Below are positions 44,042 through 53,888 of a DNA stretch of 64,000 nt, piece after piece (position 1 is the stretch's first letter; each line of letters begins with the position of its first letter). The notes beneath the pieces are model-generated. The model did not search any database, had not been told where the DNA came from, and saw nothing but the letters and a program-made list of their open reading frames with translations. The stretch is from Stenomitos frigidus_A. Lineage in GTDB: Bacteria > Cyanobacteriota > Cyanobacteriia > Leptolyngbyales > Leptolyngbyaceae. Position numbers and translations under genes: made by a program. The stretch lies in the NCBI RefSeq assembly GCF_963877135.1, contig NZ_CAWNSW010000073.1:62001-126000 (forward strand), written 5' to 3'.

Positions 44042-44416
44042 ATGAGCCCTACCCAGAATTACTGCATTCTGGTTATTGACGATATCGTCGACAACCTTAT
44101 CTTGCTGCAATTTATTTTAGAAGCCGAGGGCTATCAAGTCGAGCTGGCAGACAGCGGCAGTTCGGCAGTCTCTAGAGCTCAAGCCATATCACCCGATTTA
44201 GTTCTGCTCGACGTAATGATGCCTGACATGAATGGTTTTGAAGTGACGCAGCATCTTCGCCAGGCTGAAAGGTTAAGAGAGATGCCGATCGTATTTATTA
44301 CAGCCGATCGGGAAGTTTGTTTTGAGCAGGCAGTAAAAGCGGGAGCGGATGATGTGGTATTCAAACCCATTGATCTGGATCAGTTGCTTACCAGAATCAA
44401 TAATTGGCTTCACTAA
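44042..44416 (+). CDS. CheY-like receiver protein
   Basis: 124 residues consisting only of a receiver domain: VIDDIVDNLILL with the acidic pair, phospho-acceptor Asp in LVLLDVMMPDMNG, switch Thr in VFITADRE, and Lys in VFKPIDLDQL. All functional residues are present. It is divergent from the other receiver gene and probably signals through protein contact in a phosphorelay. No cognate kinase is adjacent. Start ATG 44042. Confidence 0.92.
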   Translation: MSPTQNYCILVIDDIVDNLILLQFILEAEGYQVELADSGSSAVSRAQAISPDLVLLDVMMPDMNGFEVTQHLRQAERLREMPIVFITADREVCFEQAVKAGADDVVFKPIDLDQLLTRINNWLH

Positions 44417-44563
44417 AAATTCATAATCTAAAGTATAGCCACTTCGGGTTGTGACTTCTGTACGGTTTTAAACAGAAGCCGATGTTTTTTGAATCCCTTC
44501 ATGCCAAACGGTTTCATACAGGCGAAACCGATAAAGACGTCTACGACGCCTCATCACATCGTG

Positions 44564-45286
44564 CTATTGCACAGTAGAGTCGTAGAGCCAGGCGAACTCG
44601 TCTCGAACAACTTTATGGCACTCGCAGGAGAACGCTTCTAAACTCGGACGATCGGTAATGGTAATCTGACCGCGCGAATAGCGAATCAACCCAGCTTGAC
44701 TGAGTATGCCCGCTGCAACCGTGACCCCCGCTCGACGTACGCCGATCATTTGGGCAATAAATTCTTGGGTCAATGGAAAGGTCTCTGACTGCATACAATC
44801 TGACACGAGCAGCAGCCAACGGGCTAGACGTTCTTCAATATTATGAAACCGATTGCAAACACCTACTTGCGCGACCTGAGTAAACAGTGCCTGAAAGTAG
44901 CGGAGCAGCAGTTTTTGGAGGGCATCCCCGCGATCGAACTCCTCCTGGAGCACGGTTGTCTTTAATCGCCACGCTTCACCAGCAACTTGGACAAAGGCAC
45001 GATGGGCTTTGGTCATACCACCGAGCAGCGCTGGTATCCCCGCCATGCCTTCTTGCCCGACCATACCCGCTTCCATCGTGGAGCCATCTTCCAGATTCGC
45101 CACTAACGAGACAATAGCACTGCGCGGAAAGTAAACCTCGGTAATAGGATCGCCTGCTTCGTAAATGCTTTGTTTCAGCGGGAGCGTCATCAGCTCTAAG
45201 TGAGGCTGGAGTCTTTGGTGGTCGGCTGGTGGCAAGGCTGCGAGGAGACGATTCTCTGGCAAAGCAGAGGGTCGAGAAGCGGGCAT
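44564..45286 (-). CDS. Crp/Fnr-family transcriptional regulator
   Basis: 240 residues. The cyclic-nucleotide-binding-like domain occupies about residues 10-125 (TLPLKQSIYEAGDPITEVYF, VGQEGMAGIPALLG). A helix and Crp-type HTH follow (LTQEFIAQMIGVRRAGVTVA, GLIRYSRGQITITDR). The canonical cAMP-binding residues (RTxS phosphate cassette with E) are not evident, so the ligand is unknown. In many cyanobacteria this subgroup (Crp/Fnr without cAMP pocket) controls stress or surface functions. It is immediately downstream of the TpsA-CHAT gene on the same strand, with a heptamer array between, so it could be co-transcribed with it. Confidence 0.88.
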   Translation of the reverse strand: MPASRPSALPENRLLAALPPADHQRLQPHLELMTLPLKQSIYEAGDPITEVYFPRSAIVSLVANLEDGSTMEAGMVGQEGMAGIPALLGGMTKAHRAFVQVAGEAWRLKTTVLQEEFDRGDALQKLLLRYFQALFTQVAQVGVCNRFHNIEERLARWLLLVSDCMQSETFPLTQEFIAQMIGVRRAGVTVAAGILSQAGLIRYSRGQITITDRPSLEAFSCECHKVVRDEFAWLYDSTVQ

Positions 45287-45357
45287 AAAGGCTCATTCCT
45301 TAGCGGGTCAGCATGAGAAAAAACAACGAGCCTTACGGGCTGGGTTGGTGGTTTAAG

Positions 45358-45442
45358 TGGTTAGCGATTAGCGGTCAGTGGTTAGCGATTAGCGGTCAGC
45401 GGTCAGCGGTCAGCCTTGAGAGAAAAGCTGATAGCTGATAGC
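45358..45442. repeat. Heptanucleotide repeat array
   Basis: AGTGGTT, AGCGATT, AGCGGTC and AGCTGAT heptamers fill the gap between the TpsA-CHAT stop and the Crp gene. They are the same families as in the MITE cores. Confidence 0.85.
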
Positions 45443-45455
45443 CCATCATTGTGAT

Positions 45456-48400
45456 TTACCAGGGGCTACCCACTAGGGTGAAAGCAGACCAGTAGTAGGG
45501 ATGGGAGAGATCGCCATTTTCCAGTCCGGTTAAGGCTACTGGCAACGACTTCTCACCGCCTGACCAATGTAATTTGCCATCCTTGATGTAAACGTCTCCT
45601 CGCAACATCGCAAGCTGGGCTTGCCTCACAGCTTCGGCTTTGATGGGTGCAGTTTTCAACTGGTAGTAGAACTCAGCCATCAACCCTGATGCACCCGTAT
45701 CGTTGACCGACCAAAGACTTGCCAACACCGATTTGACCCTTGCCTGCACGGCGGAACCAGCAAAGCCTAACTCAGCGTCTTCACTACCAAATGCCGTCCG
45801 ACAAGCGCTGAGAACGACCAACTCAGGTGGTTGGTTGCTCCAGTTCAGCGATCGCAGTTGGTCTAATCCTAGCTTTTCATCCTCAAACTGAATATAGGAT
45901 TGGCTGGGTGGCCCCTGCTGAAAGCTTGCGTGGGTAGCTAGATGCACAATGCCAAACCGCTGTTGCCGATTCAAGTTGGTCAGCGTAAAGTCTTTTTCTG
46001 AAAGGGTTTCAGCTTTCCACTGCTCTTTAATCAAATCTAGCTCCAACGGGACAGCGGGCAACGATCCCTGCTGCGATGTGGGAAACTGTGATGCACCCAT
46101 TGCCAGCACCTGACTGTTACGGACGTTGACGTAACGGGTGTCAGTCAAGCTGAGGGTTGGCATGAGCCCCAGGCTATACTTCTCAATGAGAAACGATCGC
46201 GTCTGAGCATCATACAGCGCCGCCATTGGTATAGACCGCAAACCACTATCAAGAATAAAGGCTAGCGTTTGAATGTTTTGTCGCTTCAGTTCTGGTTCCA
46301 AGGGCGCAATGAACAGTTGATACAGCTTCTGAGCGGGGTCTATCAGGGGGGCTGTGCTACGTCTGCGGGTGGGGCTCGTGATGGCATTCCGGAACTGGCT
46401 CCCCAGAAGCTGCACGCGCGATCGGGTGGCTCCAGGAACGGTTTTGCGAATTGCTTGCCCGCTGGCTGTTACCAGAATCAGCTCTAGCTGATCGCGGCTC
46501 TTAGACAATGCAGAGCGCTGGAGTAGCTGAGTTTGTGGTTCGTCACCCTGAGGTGCAAATGAAATGTAGACGATCGCGGGTTTCACGCCCACTGCTGTTT
46601 CAATACGGCTCAAGGTATTCTTCACATCGTTGACAGTAATGGGAGTAGTATCATCCTTACTCAACCCCAAATAGCCCTCATACTGGGCTGTAGAGGTTGC
46701 CTCAATGGTCGCTACTGACTGAGCCGCATTCCCCTTTTCAATCGAAATGAGGCTTACAAGCGTGAGTAAATCATCCGTAGAGCGCTTAGCTCTTTGTTCC
46801 ACTAATTCTTCCTGCGTACCTTGTTGTTTGGGCTCGACGAGGTTGCGCGTAAAGTCTTGATCGGCAGTTGAGATGATTTGAATGTTTCCATCTTTAAAGG
46901 AGCTGCGAAAAGCTCGCACTGGTGAGAGGGTGAAGGTTCCGGTCGTAATGGCTCCAGCCGTACCATTAGACGTCGCATTCCCAACCGTAAAGGACGTATT
47001 GGTTAAGCCACCACCATTTCTAATGGTGATGGAACCGCCACCAGCACCACCAGCAGTCGAAATGCTGGCAAGCACCTCATTGCGATCGGTAAACGTGCCT
47101 AACGCTCTAAAGAACCGGGCAGTGGTAATATCCACCGTACCGCCCACGCTATTGGCACCGCCTTGAGCATTGATGGAATCGACTTCAATATCACCCTGTG
47201 GATCAAGTGTGACGTTACCGCCTCTGCCTTCTGGATTGGCTGTATTGATGACACCCGCAGTAATGCTCGTCTTGGCAAGCAATGAAACCGCGTTACCCGA
47301 TGCATTCACATTGCCAACCGCAATTTTGCCATCAGTAGACCGAAGCGTACCGCCATTGGGCAAGTTGACCGCGCTGTTCAGGGTTAGATCGCCGCTTGTA
47401 GTGATGCTGCTGGCAACCGTGGTTGTTTGGCTATTCACAAGCAAACGACTCAGCGGTGTGGTTGCGCCAACGGCACCGCTAAACTGTACGATGCCCGCAT
47501 TAAGCGTCAATTGCCGATCGCCATCGAGATTGCCGTTAAACCGAATACCACTTCTCGTACTAATGGTAATGTCATTACTAATTTGTACATTGCCAAAAAA
47601 GTTGAGAGTATTCGCCGTTCTTCCCGTGCTGATGATATCTCGACTCAGAACAGTGGTGGGTTGATTGGCGCTAATAAAGCCTAAAGTGGGCTCCAGGAAA
47701 GGTTTTACGAATTGTTCGTCATCAAACAACGTGACGCTGCCATTAAAAATAATGCTGCCTGTGGGCGTCCGTAGGATGGTGGGATCCTTGAATATCGTAT
47801 TTTCTGCAACATTAATAGTACCGCTACCATTCTCTCGCCCGATCGTGATGGAACTAAAGCCATTTTGTAGATAAGTGAGGTCGCTGGACGTTAAATCGAG
47901 AGTGCCAGTGCCGCTATCGCTTGCGCCGCCAAGGGCGCCAAGGGCGATCGACTGGCTGGATGACAGCGGTTGTAGAACAAGATTGCCTGTGCCAGAAATC
48001 GTGTTAGCCAAATTAATTTCGTCTGCTGTCAGCGTCAGATCGCCGCGCCCTGAAGCGATCGCGCCAGCCGTAATGGTGCCACCTGTCAGTGTGACCGGAT
48101 TACCAGCACTGTTGATGCTACCCGTCGTGATGTTCTGACTGGCGAGTAGGGCAATACTGGCATTATCTGCGCCAGTCAGCGTGCCACCTGTGGTGTTGAT
48201 GGAACCTGCACCGACAGGCGATCGCAATATCACCGGATCATTAAAGGTCACGTTACCTGCTAGCGTAATTGCACCACTGCCATCGGAACGCCCGATCGTG
48301 ATGGAGCTAAAGCCATTTTGCAGGGCAGCGAGATCCCTATCGAGCAACTCTAATGTGCCGCTACGGGAGAATTCAGAGGGTGTGCCACCAAGGACGATCG

Positions 48401-51400
48401 ACTGACTGGGCGTCAACGGCTGAAGGGTAAGATTGCCTGTGCCTGTAAGCGTACTACCAGCAGCAAAATCGATACCGTCAGAGGTGACTGTGATATTGCC
48501 AGTACCAGCATTGATTGTACTGGATGCACTCAATCTAACATTTGTAGAAGAAGGAAATGGGCTTCGATCACCCACTATATCAATGTTTCCTCCACTAGAG
48601 TTCAACGAGCTGGCAGATAAAGCGATGCCCCTAGAAGCATCAGTGGTAAAACCTCTTAAGCTAATACTGCCACCGCTTGAGTTGACGACACTTGAGGTCA
48701 GCGAAACACCAAGGATATCAAAACCTCTCCCAAAGAGGCTGACCGCACCACCCCCTGAATTAATAGTGCTAGATGCGATTTCAAGACCAGCAGGATTGCC
48801 TCCATTTCCACTAAGGCTAACGGCACCTCCACCTGAGTTTATTGCACTGCTATTAATGACGAGTCCATCATCACCAAGTAAGGTGATAACCCCGCCATTC
48901 GTTGTGATTCCTCCGTTCACAAATGTTGCTTGCCCTGACCTCACATCGACCTTGAGGGCATTGTTGATCGCTGATAGCGCATTGAGACGGATGCTACCGC
49001 CAGAGCGAAGCGTAATGCTGTCACTACCTGTGAGGCTAAACCCTTGGGTGTTAATTGAGCCTGAACCAAGCGGCGATCGCAGCGTCACTGGATCATTAAA
49101 CGTCACATTACCCGCTAGCGTGATTGCACCACTGCTATCGGAACGCCCGATCGTGATGGAACTAAAGCCGTTTTGCAGGGCCGTGAGGTCGCTGGCGAGT
49201 AAATCTAACGTGCTAGTGCCGCTATCAGTTGTGCCGCCGAGGGCGATCGCCTGACTGGGTGTCAAGGGTTGCAGCGTTAGATTCCCTGAGCTTGATACAG
49301 TACTATTGCCAAGGTTAATTTCATCGGCTGTGAAGGTAATATTGCCGCCATTGGCAGACCGGATGATGCCATTGGAAACAATGCCGCTACTGTTGGCTGC
49401 GGTCGTTGCACCTTGCAAAGCAATTGCCCCGTTGCCCGTCGTTTCAACTACTGCATTTGGGCTACTGATGAAAATCCCGTTGTTGTTGCTGCCTGAGCTT
49501 GGTCCGATGCCAGTCAGGGTGAGATTTCCATTGGCAGACCGAACCGTTCCAGTGCCAAAAATCACAATACCATCTGATTGAGCATTCCCATTGTCACTAG
49601 TCCCTCGAAGAGTAATCGCTCCAGATCCTGTCGATGCAATCACTGCATTATTCGTAAAAATTCCATTATTAAAACCGCCGGCATCACCCCGCCCTGTACC
49701 TGTTATTTGAATCGTGCCTGTTCCACTTGTAGTGATTGTGCTTACTGCGATTGCCACTCCCCTTCCACTATTAAAAGTGGGGTTTCTTGCGCCTTCTCCA
49801 TTCAGGATGATGTTGCCACCACCCGCATTAATTGTTGATCTCCCGATCAAAATTCCATCAGTAGCATTAGTAGACACTGAATTTGTTAGATTGAGAAAAA
49901 CAGTTGTGTTGGAACCAACAGCAGGACTTGTAGCCGGATTGCTTCCACCACCGAAGATTATGTTTCCGCCATTGGAATTGAGGGTGGCATTGTTGAGAGA
50001 AATCCCACCAACATTGTTGTTATCGGCATTGGACTGGAGTGTAATATCTAATTTTCCTGTGCCCTGAGCGGCGATCGTCGAAGTAGCTGCTGAAATTGCC
50101 ACGACTCGATTCGCTCGAAGCGTCAGAGCAGCGTCATTCGCCCCCGTTGTGGTGATGTTTGCTCGGACATCGATATCACGATCGGCTGCCAGGGTCAGAG
50201 CGTTCCCACTGCTCCAGGTAATAGGCGCGTTAACCCGAATATCTCCAGCTGCCCCCAAGGCTGAAGCAGTTGAAACGGTTACGTTACTCAGCGCTAATTG
50301 TCCCTGTAGCCTGGTGGGAGTAATAGTGGACGAACTGGTTGTTGGATCGGTAAAAGTCGCCGTTGCTCCATTAAAGTTGAGCGTTGGCGAATCAGCGGTG
50401 TTGGCAATCGTGATATCGGTTGGATCGAGCAGTAGTGTGCCAGCTATACCAGTTGGCGATCGCAGATCCGTCACGCCTTCATACGTGAGGTATTGCTTGC
50501 CCGATACTTCTGCCACTCCTCCGTTGCCGCCCTGTGCACCTCCTGTGGCAGAGATGTTGCCCAAGAATTGAGTGCTTCCATCTGACCAGACAACGACTTT
50601 GCCACCTGCTCCATTTGCAAGAGCATCAGCTTTAATCACTGAATCTTGGCTCACAACAGTGGTCTGGGCATTGGGTACTGTACCCTTACCCTGGTAATCG
50701 CCGCCAATCAGCACCGTGCCGCCCCCATTGGTGCCAGAGGCATTAATGGTGCTATTGATCACCCCTACCCGATCGCCAAACACACCCACAGTTCCACCCG
50801 TCTGCCCAGAAACATCCAGGTTGCCAGAGGCGATCGCGGTGCCTGGAGTTGTCGGGATCGTCGTACCGCCATCGGTGAGTTGTACGGTGCCATCGGGGTT
50901 CACCACCACACCTGTAGCCGGACGATTGGTGCCGCCAGTTAAGAGCGCTGGCAGAGTAGAGGGTGTGAAGGGTAAGGGGTTCGGACTATTGCTGCTAAGC
51001 GGTTGCACCCGCAACGCCAGCAGAACACCGTCTTGATTGATCTGCACCTGCTTGCTGCCGGGGACGGCTGCGATCGTAATTTGTCCTCCGGGTGCCGACA
51101 GTTTACCCGTATTCACCACCGTGCCGCCCACCAGCGTCAACTCCTTCCCGGCTGCAACGGCCAAATCGCCAGCGTTAACGATCGCGCCAGGCTGGTTCAT
51201 GGTGAAGGCAAACGCATTGGGATTGCCCACCAGCGCGGCATAGTTGTTACTGCCAGTCGCATTGAACCAGCGATCGCCCAACTTAATGCCATTGGCCGTC
51301 GTGGCGGTAAACGAACCAGGAACATCCAAACGAGCATTGGCACCAAACACAATCCCGGCTGGATTCATTAAATAGAGGTTGGAATTACCGCCCGTAACCT

Positions 51401-52544
51401 GGACCAACCCATTGATGACCGATGGATCGCCACCAACTACTCGACCGAGAATGTTGCGGATGTTGGAATTGGACATGAAGTTGGCAATCTGATCCGCATT
51501 CAATCCCAGGCGTTGGAAGCTGTGGAATAGATTGGCCCGATCGCCAGACAGAGTGCCACCATTAATGTTGAAGCGATTGCCATCTAGCTTGACCTGGGTG
51601 CCCGTGCCATCAGCGGCTGGAACGATCGCCTGCGCCAATAGCACCGGCTGCGGCGAGACTGGCGCGATCGGTGCCGTTGCCTGAGCGTCACTCCCCGACG
51701 TTAGAGCCGCGATAGAGGACTCTAGAACCGCCTGACCAGATGACAGTGACGTTGATGGGGATGCAACCTCTGTAGGCGTGATGGGATGGGAAGCGGGCTG
51801 GGGACGAGAAAGAGGTTGGCGATCGCGTGCAGGAGTCTGTTGTGCCAGCGCTGTGTTGGCGATCGGCGTTTGGGGAATTGTGCGCACCTGTGGCTCTTCC
51901 GACGCTACAGAAAGAACGGTTGTGGCAGAAGTTTCTAACGCGTTTGCACTGGGTTCGCTAGAAACAGAAGCTTTAGCAGCAGGCGTCCTCGATAACCGGC
52001 TGCTTTTCACATCGTCAGCGACAGGACGCTTCTGAGACTGAGGCACTCCATCATTGGATTGAGTCGGTACTTTAGCAGACGGTTCAGAGACCACTTTCGT
52101 CGATGCCGCTGGCTCCACAACGGCATCCTGAACGGCGACTGGTGGAACAACATTGGGCGATCGCACCGGGATGGAAGCGCGATCGGGGTTGGCACTCACC
52201 GCTTCAGAGGTCTGCTCCTCTTGGCGATCGGGACTGAGCCTCTTTTGCTCAGCCGTCTGCTGATCTTCAGTGTGGCGATCGGGGCTCACAATGCTCTCTG
52301 GAGCAGCAAGCGTCTCAGTCGCTCGCGTCGCTGCCGTTGTGCTGTACGCCTGCGCTGGTTTTCCGGTCATGCCTTCCATCAACGATAGCGCTGCAATCAA
52401 AAAGCTCATTCGCCTAACGGCTTGTCCCTGAGGCTTCTGATGCTTTGGCGTGTCAGCAGCCTCTAAGTGAGCGTCTGTCGAGCCACAGGCCAAACCATCT
52501 TCGTAATCCTGCAACGCCAAAAGGAACCCATAGCTTTCCATCAT
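45456..52544 (-). CDS. TpsA exoprotein with C-terminal CHAT (caspase-like) domain
   Basis: 2362 residues. A hydrophobic signal-like stretch lies at about 44-60 (RRMSFLIAALSLMEGMTG), then a Pro/Ser/Thr linker to about 305. The filamentous-haemagglutinin secretion domain (about 305-500) has NILGRVVGGDPSVINGLVQV, YLMNPAGIVFGANARLDV and AGKELTLVGGTVVNTGKL. A long beta-helix of Ser/Gly/Asn-rich repeats follows, including three ~75-residue near-copies (LQNGFSSITIGR) at about 1085-1156, 1370-1443 and 1518-1600. The C-terminal CHAT domain carries His2205 in HLATHASF and Cys2248 in LVVLSACRTAFG. The protein is predicted to be exported by TpsB and to carry a caspase-like protease at its end; activity is inferred. 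Confidence 0.92.
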   Translation of the reverse strand: MMESYGFLLALQDYEDGLACGSTDAHLEAADTPKHQKPQGQAVRRMSFLIAALSLMEGMTGKPAQAYSTTAATRATETLAAPESIVSPDRHTEDQQTAEQKRLSPDRQEEQTSEAVSANPDRASIPVRSPNVVPPVAVQDAVVEPAASTKVVSEPSAKVPTQSNDGVPQSQKRPVADDVKSSRLSRTPAAKASVSSEPSANALETSATTVLSVASEEPQVRTIPQTPIANTALAQQTPARDRQPLSRPQPASHPITPTEVASPSTSLSSGQAVLESSIAALTSGSDAQATAPIAPVSPQPVLLAQAIVPAADGTGTQVKLDGNRFNINGGTLSGDRANLFHSFQRLGLNADQIANFMSNSNIRNILGRVVGGDPSVINGLVQVTGGNSNLYLMNPAGIVFGANARLDVPGSFTATTANGIKLGDRWFNATGSNNYAALVGNPNAFAFTMNQPGAIVNAGDLAVAAGKELTLVGGTVVNTGKLSAPGGQITIAAVPGSKQVQINQDGVLLALRVQPLSSNSPNPLPFTPSTLPALLTGGTNRPATGVVVNPDGTVQLTDGGTTIPTTPGTAIASGNLDVSGQTGGTVGVFGDRVGVINSTINASGTNGGGTVLIGGDYQGKGTVPNAQTTVVSQDSVIKADALANGAGGKVVVWSDGSTQFLGNISATGGAQGGNGGVAEVSGKQYLTYEGVTDLRSPTGIAGTLLLDPTDITIANTADSPTLNFNGATATFTDPTTSSSTITPTRLQGQLALSNVTVSTASALGAAGDIRVNAPITWSSGNALTLAADRDIDVRANITTTGANDAALTLRANRVVAISAATSTIAAQGTGKLDITLQSNADNNNVGGISLNNATLNSNGGNIIFGGGSNPATSPAVGSNTTVFLNLTNSVSTNATDGILIGRSTINAGGGNIILNGEGARNPTFNSGRGVAIAVSTITTSGTGTIQITGTGRGDAGGFNNGIFTNNAVIASTGSGAITLRGTSDNGNAQSDGIVIFGTGTVRSANGNLTLTGIGPSSGSNNNGIFISSPNAVVETTGNGAIALQGATTAANSSGIVSNGIIRSANGGNITFTADEINLGNSTVSSSGNLTLQPLTPSQAIALGGTTDSGTSTLDLLASDLTALQNGFSSITIGRSDSSGAITLAGNVTFNDPVTLRSPLGSGSINTQGFSLTGSDSITLRSGGSIRLNALSAINNALKVDVRSGQATFVNGGITTNGGVITLLGDDGLVINSSAINSGGGAVSLSGNGGNPAGLEIASSTINSGGGAVSLFGRGFDILGVSLTSSVVNSSGGSISLRGFTTDASRGIALSASSLNSSGGNIDIVGDRSPFPSSTNVRLSASSTINAGTGNITVTSDGIDFAAGSTLTGTGNLTLQPLTPSQSIVLGGTPSEFSRSGTLELLDRDLAALQNGFSSITIGRSDGSGAITLAGNVTFNDPVILRSPVGAGSINTTGGTLTGADNASIALLASQNITTGSINSAGNPVTLTGGTITAGAIASGRGDLTLTADEINLANTISGTGNLVLQPLSSSQSIALGALGGASDSGTGTLDLTSSDLTYLQNGFSSITIGRENGSGTINVAENTIFKDPTILRTPTGSIIFNGSVTLFDDEQFVKPFLEPTLGFISANQPTTVLSRDIISTGRTANTLNFFGNVQISNDITISTRSGIRFNGNLDGDRQLTLNAGIVQFSGAVGATTPLSRLLVNSQTTTVASSITTSGDLTLNSAVNLPNGGTLRSTDGKIAVGNVNASGNAVSLLAKTSITAGVINTANPEGRGGNVTLDPQGDIEVDSINAQGGANSVGGTVDITTARFFRALGTFTDRNEVLASISTAGGAGGGSITIRNGGGLTNTSFTVGNATSNGTAGAITTGTFTLSPVRAFRSSFKDGNIQIISTADQDFTRNLVEPKQQGTQEELVEQRAKRSTDDLLTLVSLISIEKGNAAQSVATIEATSTAQYEGYLGLSKDDTTPITVNDVKNTLSRIETAVGVKPAIVYISFAPQGDEPQTQLLQRSALSKSRDQLELILVTASGQAIRKTVPGATRSRVQLLGSQFRNAITSPTRRRSTAPLIDPAQKLYQLFIAPLEPELKRQNIQTLAFILDSGLRSIPMAALYDAQTRSFLIEKYSLGLMPTLSLTDTRYVNVRNSQVLAMGASQFPTSQQGSLPAVPLELDLIKEQWKAETLSEKDFTLTNLNRQQRFGIVHLATHASFQQGPPSQSYIQFEDEKLGLDQLRSLNWSNQPPELVVLSACRTAFGSEDAELGFAGSAVQARVKSVLASLWSVNDTGASGLMAEFYYQLKTAPIKAEAVRQAQLAMLRGDVYIKDGKLHWSGGEKSLPVALTGLENGDLSHPYYWSAFTLVGSPW

Positions 52545-53050
52545 GTTGGTCCAAACGTAGTGAGATTGACTGGAAGAAACGAAGGGAGAGCATAGGGCTT
52601 GAAAATCTGACTGAGAATGTTTTAGATCGCGTCCAAACGATCGATCGCAGGCTTAAAGCTGAAGATGCACCTATCAACGTCCCATTGACAAAATTTAAGT
52701 TAAACGAGTACGAATGACAAATATTATCTTCCCAGTATTAATTGAATCAGTCAACATTGTGAGCAGTTTTAAAAGAATAGTTGAAACAGCTTAGAAAGCC
52801 TTCACTCTGTTGACATTCCACCCGTAATTACAAGCCGGGCTAACAGTGCAAAACCTGTTGAAACGGGTTAAGTGGATTAGCGATCAGCGATCAGCGGTCA
52901 GCTTTTCTCTAATGGATGACCGCTGACGGCAGACCGCTACAGTCCATGACGTTATTTCTTTACAGCCCCTTAGTGGATCTTCGTTCAGCGAGACCGTGAT
53001 TTTGAATCATGGGCGGGTGGCTCCTTCAGCAAGACCCTATCCAATAGCTT
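52545..53050. other. Intergenic region between TpsA-CHAT and DUF928 genes
   Basis: Half of the region is a MITE-like element (52853-52973). The remainder shows no gene. The TpsA promoter, if separate, would be in 52545-52850. Confidence 0.5.
52853..52973. mobile_element. MITE-like element, partly decayed copy at 52.9 kb
   Basis: The right end CAGTCCATGACGTTATTTCT then TTACAGCCCCTTAG (52940-52973) matches the other copies closely. The left end is eroded (CCTGTTGAAACGGGTT in place of ACTTGTTAAAAAATAACT). The core is GATCAGC/GGTCAGC heptamers. Confidence 0.6.
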
Positions 53051-53881
53051 CTACGGCTTTGGTGGTACATAATAATGTCCAATGATGGGCTGTTGGCTGA
53101 TTCGCTCATTCAGCCCATAACGCTCTAAAACTGCTGCCCAAGTGCTTTGAACCGTTGAGCCAACCCGCGATCGATCCGCATCCAACGCTGCTAATGTGTC
53201 AGACCAAAGACGCGCTTCGGCATAAACAAGAAAGCGATTTTGCGGTTCTTCTCGCTCAATTTTGTTCTTCAGTTCATTACTGAGAGCCTCCCGTTGGATT
53301 AAGCCTTCAACGAAGGCAGGTTCATAGATTTCTTCGCGATCGTTACAGTAAACCAAGAAATACCAGCGATATTTCTTACCCGTTTCCAGGGCTGCCTTGG
53401 GAGACAGAAAGCGTAGACTCAGCACGCCTGGATTGCTCGTTTCAGGTAGCGCAAAGGTAGTTTGGTAAACATCATGATGCTGCTCATCTTGAAGCACAAA
53501 TTTCAGCGTATACGTTTCCGTAGGCGCAACAACTTTACTCGACTGAGAGGCAGCAGCAGTGCTTGGTGTGAGTGTGTAGGGAACATAGAACCAGAAAGTC
53601 GGATACTCAGCAATGGTTTTAGCCGGTTCATCCGTATCGGGCACGAGAGCCGTTAGCGGCAACTCCACGGGTCGGCATAAATCAGGATCACGCACGGCTG
53701 CGCCAGTCCGACGACCCCGCGCGACTCCGACCGATCGCCTGGGCACGAAGATGGATCTGATTCTGCCGAATAGATCAAAACCAACAGCAGGTTGGGGAGC
53801 GATTATGACGCTTTCCATTAACGCCAGTACCAGCAGGTAGCTGAGTAGTGTGTGCCATCGCTTTAACGTTGGGCGAGCCAT
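53051..53881 (-). CDS. DUF928 domain exported protein
   Basis: 276 residues from ATG 53881 (MARPTLKRWHTLL); a 10-residue longer form would overlap the upstream gene. A signal peptide-like segment (LSYLLVLALMESVIIA) is followed by a basic stretch and the DUF928 domain: LTALVPDTDEPAKTIAEYPTF, WFYVPYTL, YRWYFLVYCNDREEIYEPAF. The family is of unknown function, frequent in cyanobacteria and, as I recall, often near CHASE2 and CHAT genes. The gene begins 7 bases after the TIR-CHASE2 stop, so both are surely in one operon. Residue pattern suggests a secreted beta-rich domain. Confidence 0.87.
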   Translation of the reverse strand: MARPTLKRWHTLLSYLLVLALMESVIIAPQPAVGFDLFGRIRSIFVPRRSVGVARGRRTGAAVRDPDLCRPVELPLTALVPDTDEPAKTIAEYPTFWFYVPYTLTPSTAAASQSSKVVAPTETYTLKFVLQDEQHHDVYQTTFALPETSNPGVLSLRFLSPKAALETGKKYRWYFLVYCNDREEIYEPAFVEGLIQREALSNELKNKIEREEPQNRFLVYAEARLWSDTLAALDADRSRVGSTVQSTWAAVLERYGLNERISQQPIIGHYYVPPKP

Positions 53882-53888
53882 CAGTCCC

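Noticed and set aside
46882..51371. Long plus-strand frames opposite the TpsA-CHAT gene, one of 273 codons
   Set aside because: They are antisense shadows of a Ser/Gly/Thr-rich repetitive gene; TpsA/CHAT motifs prove the minus-strand frame.
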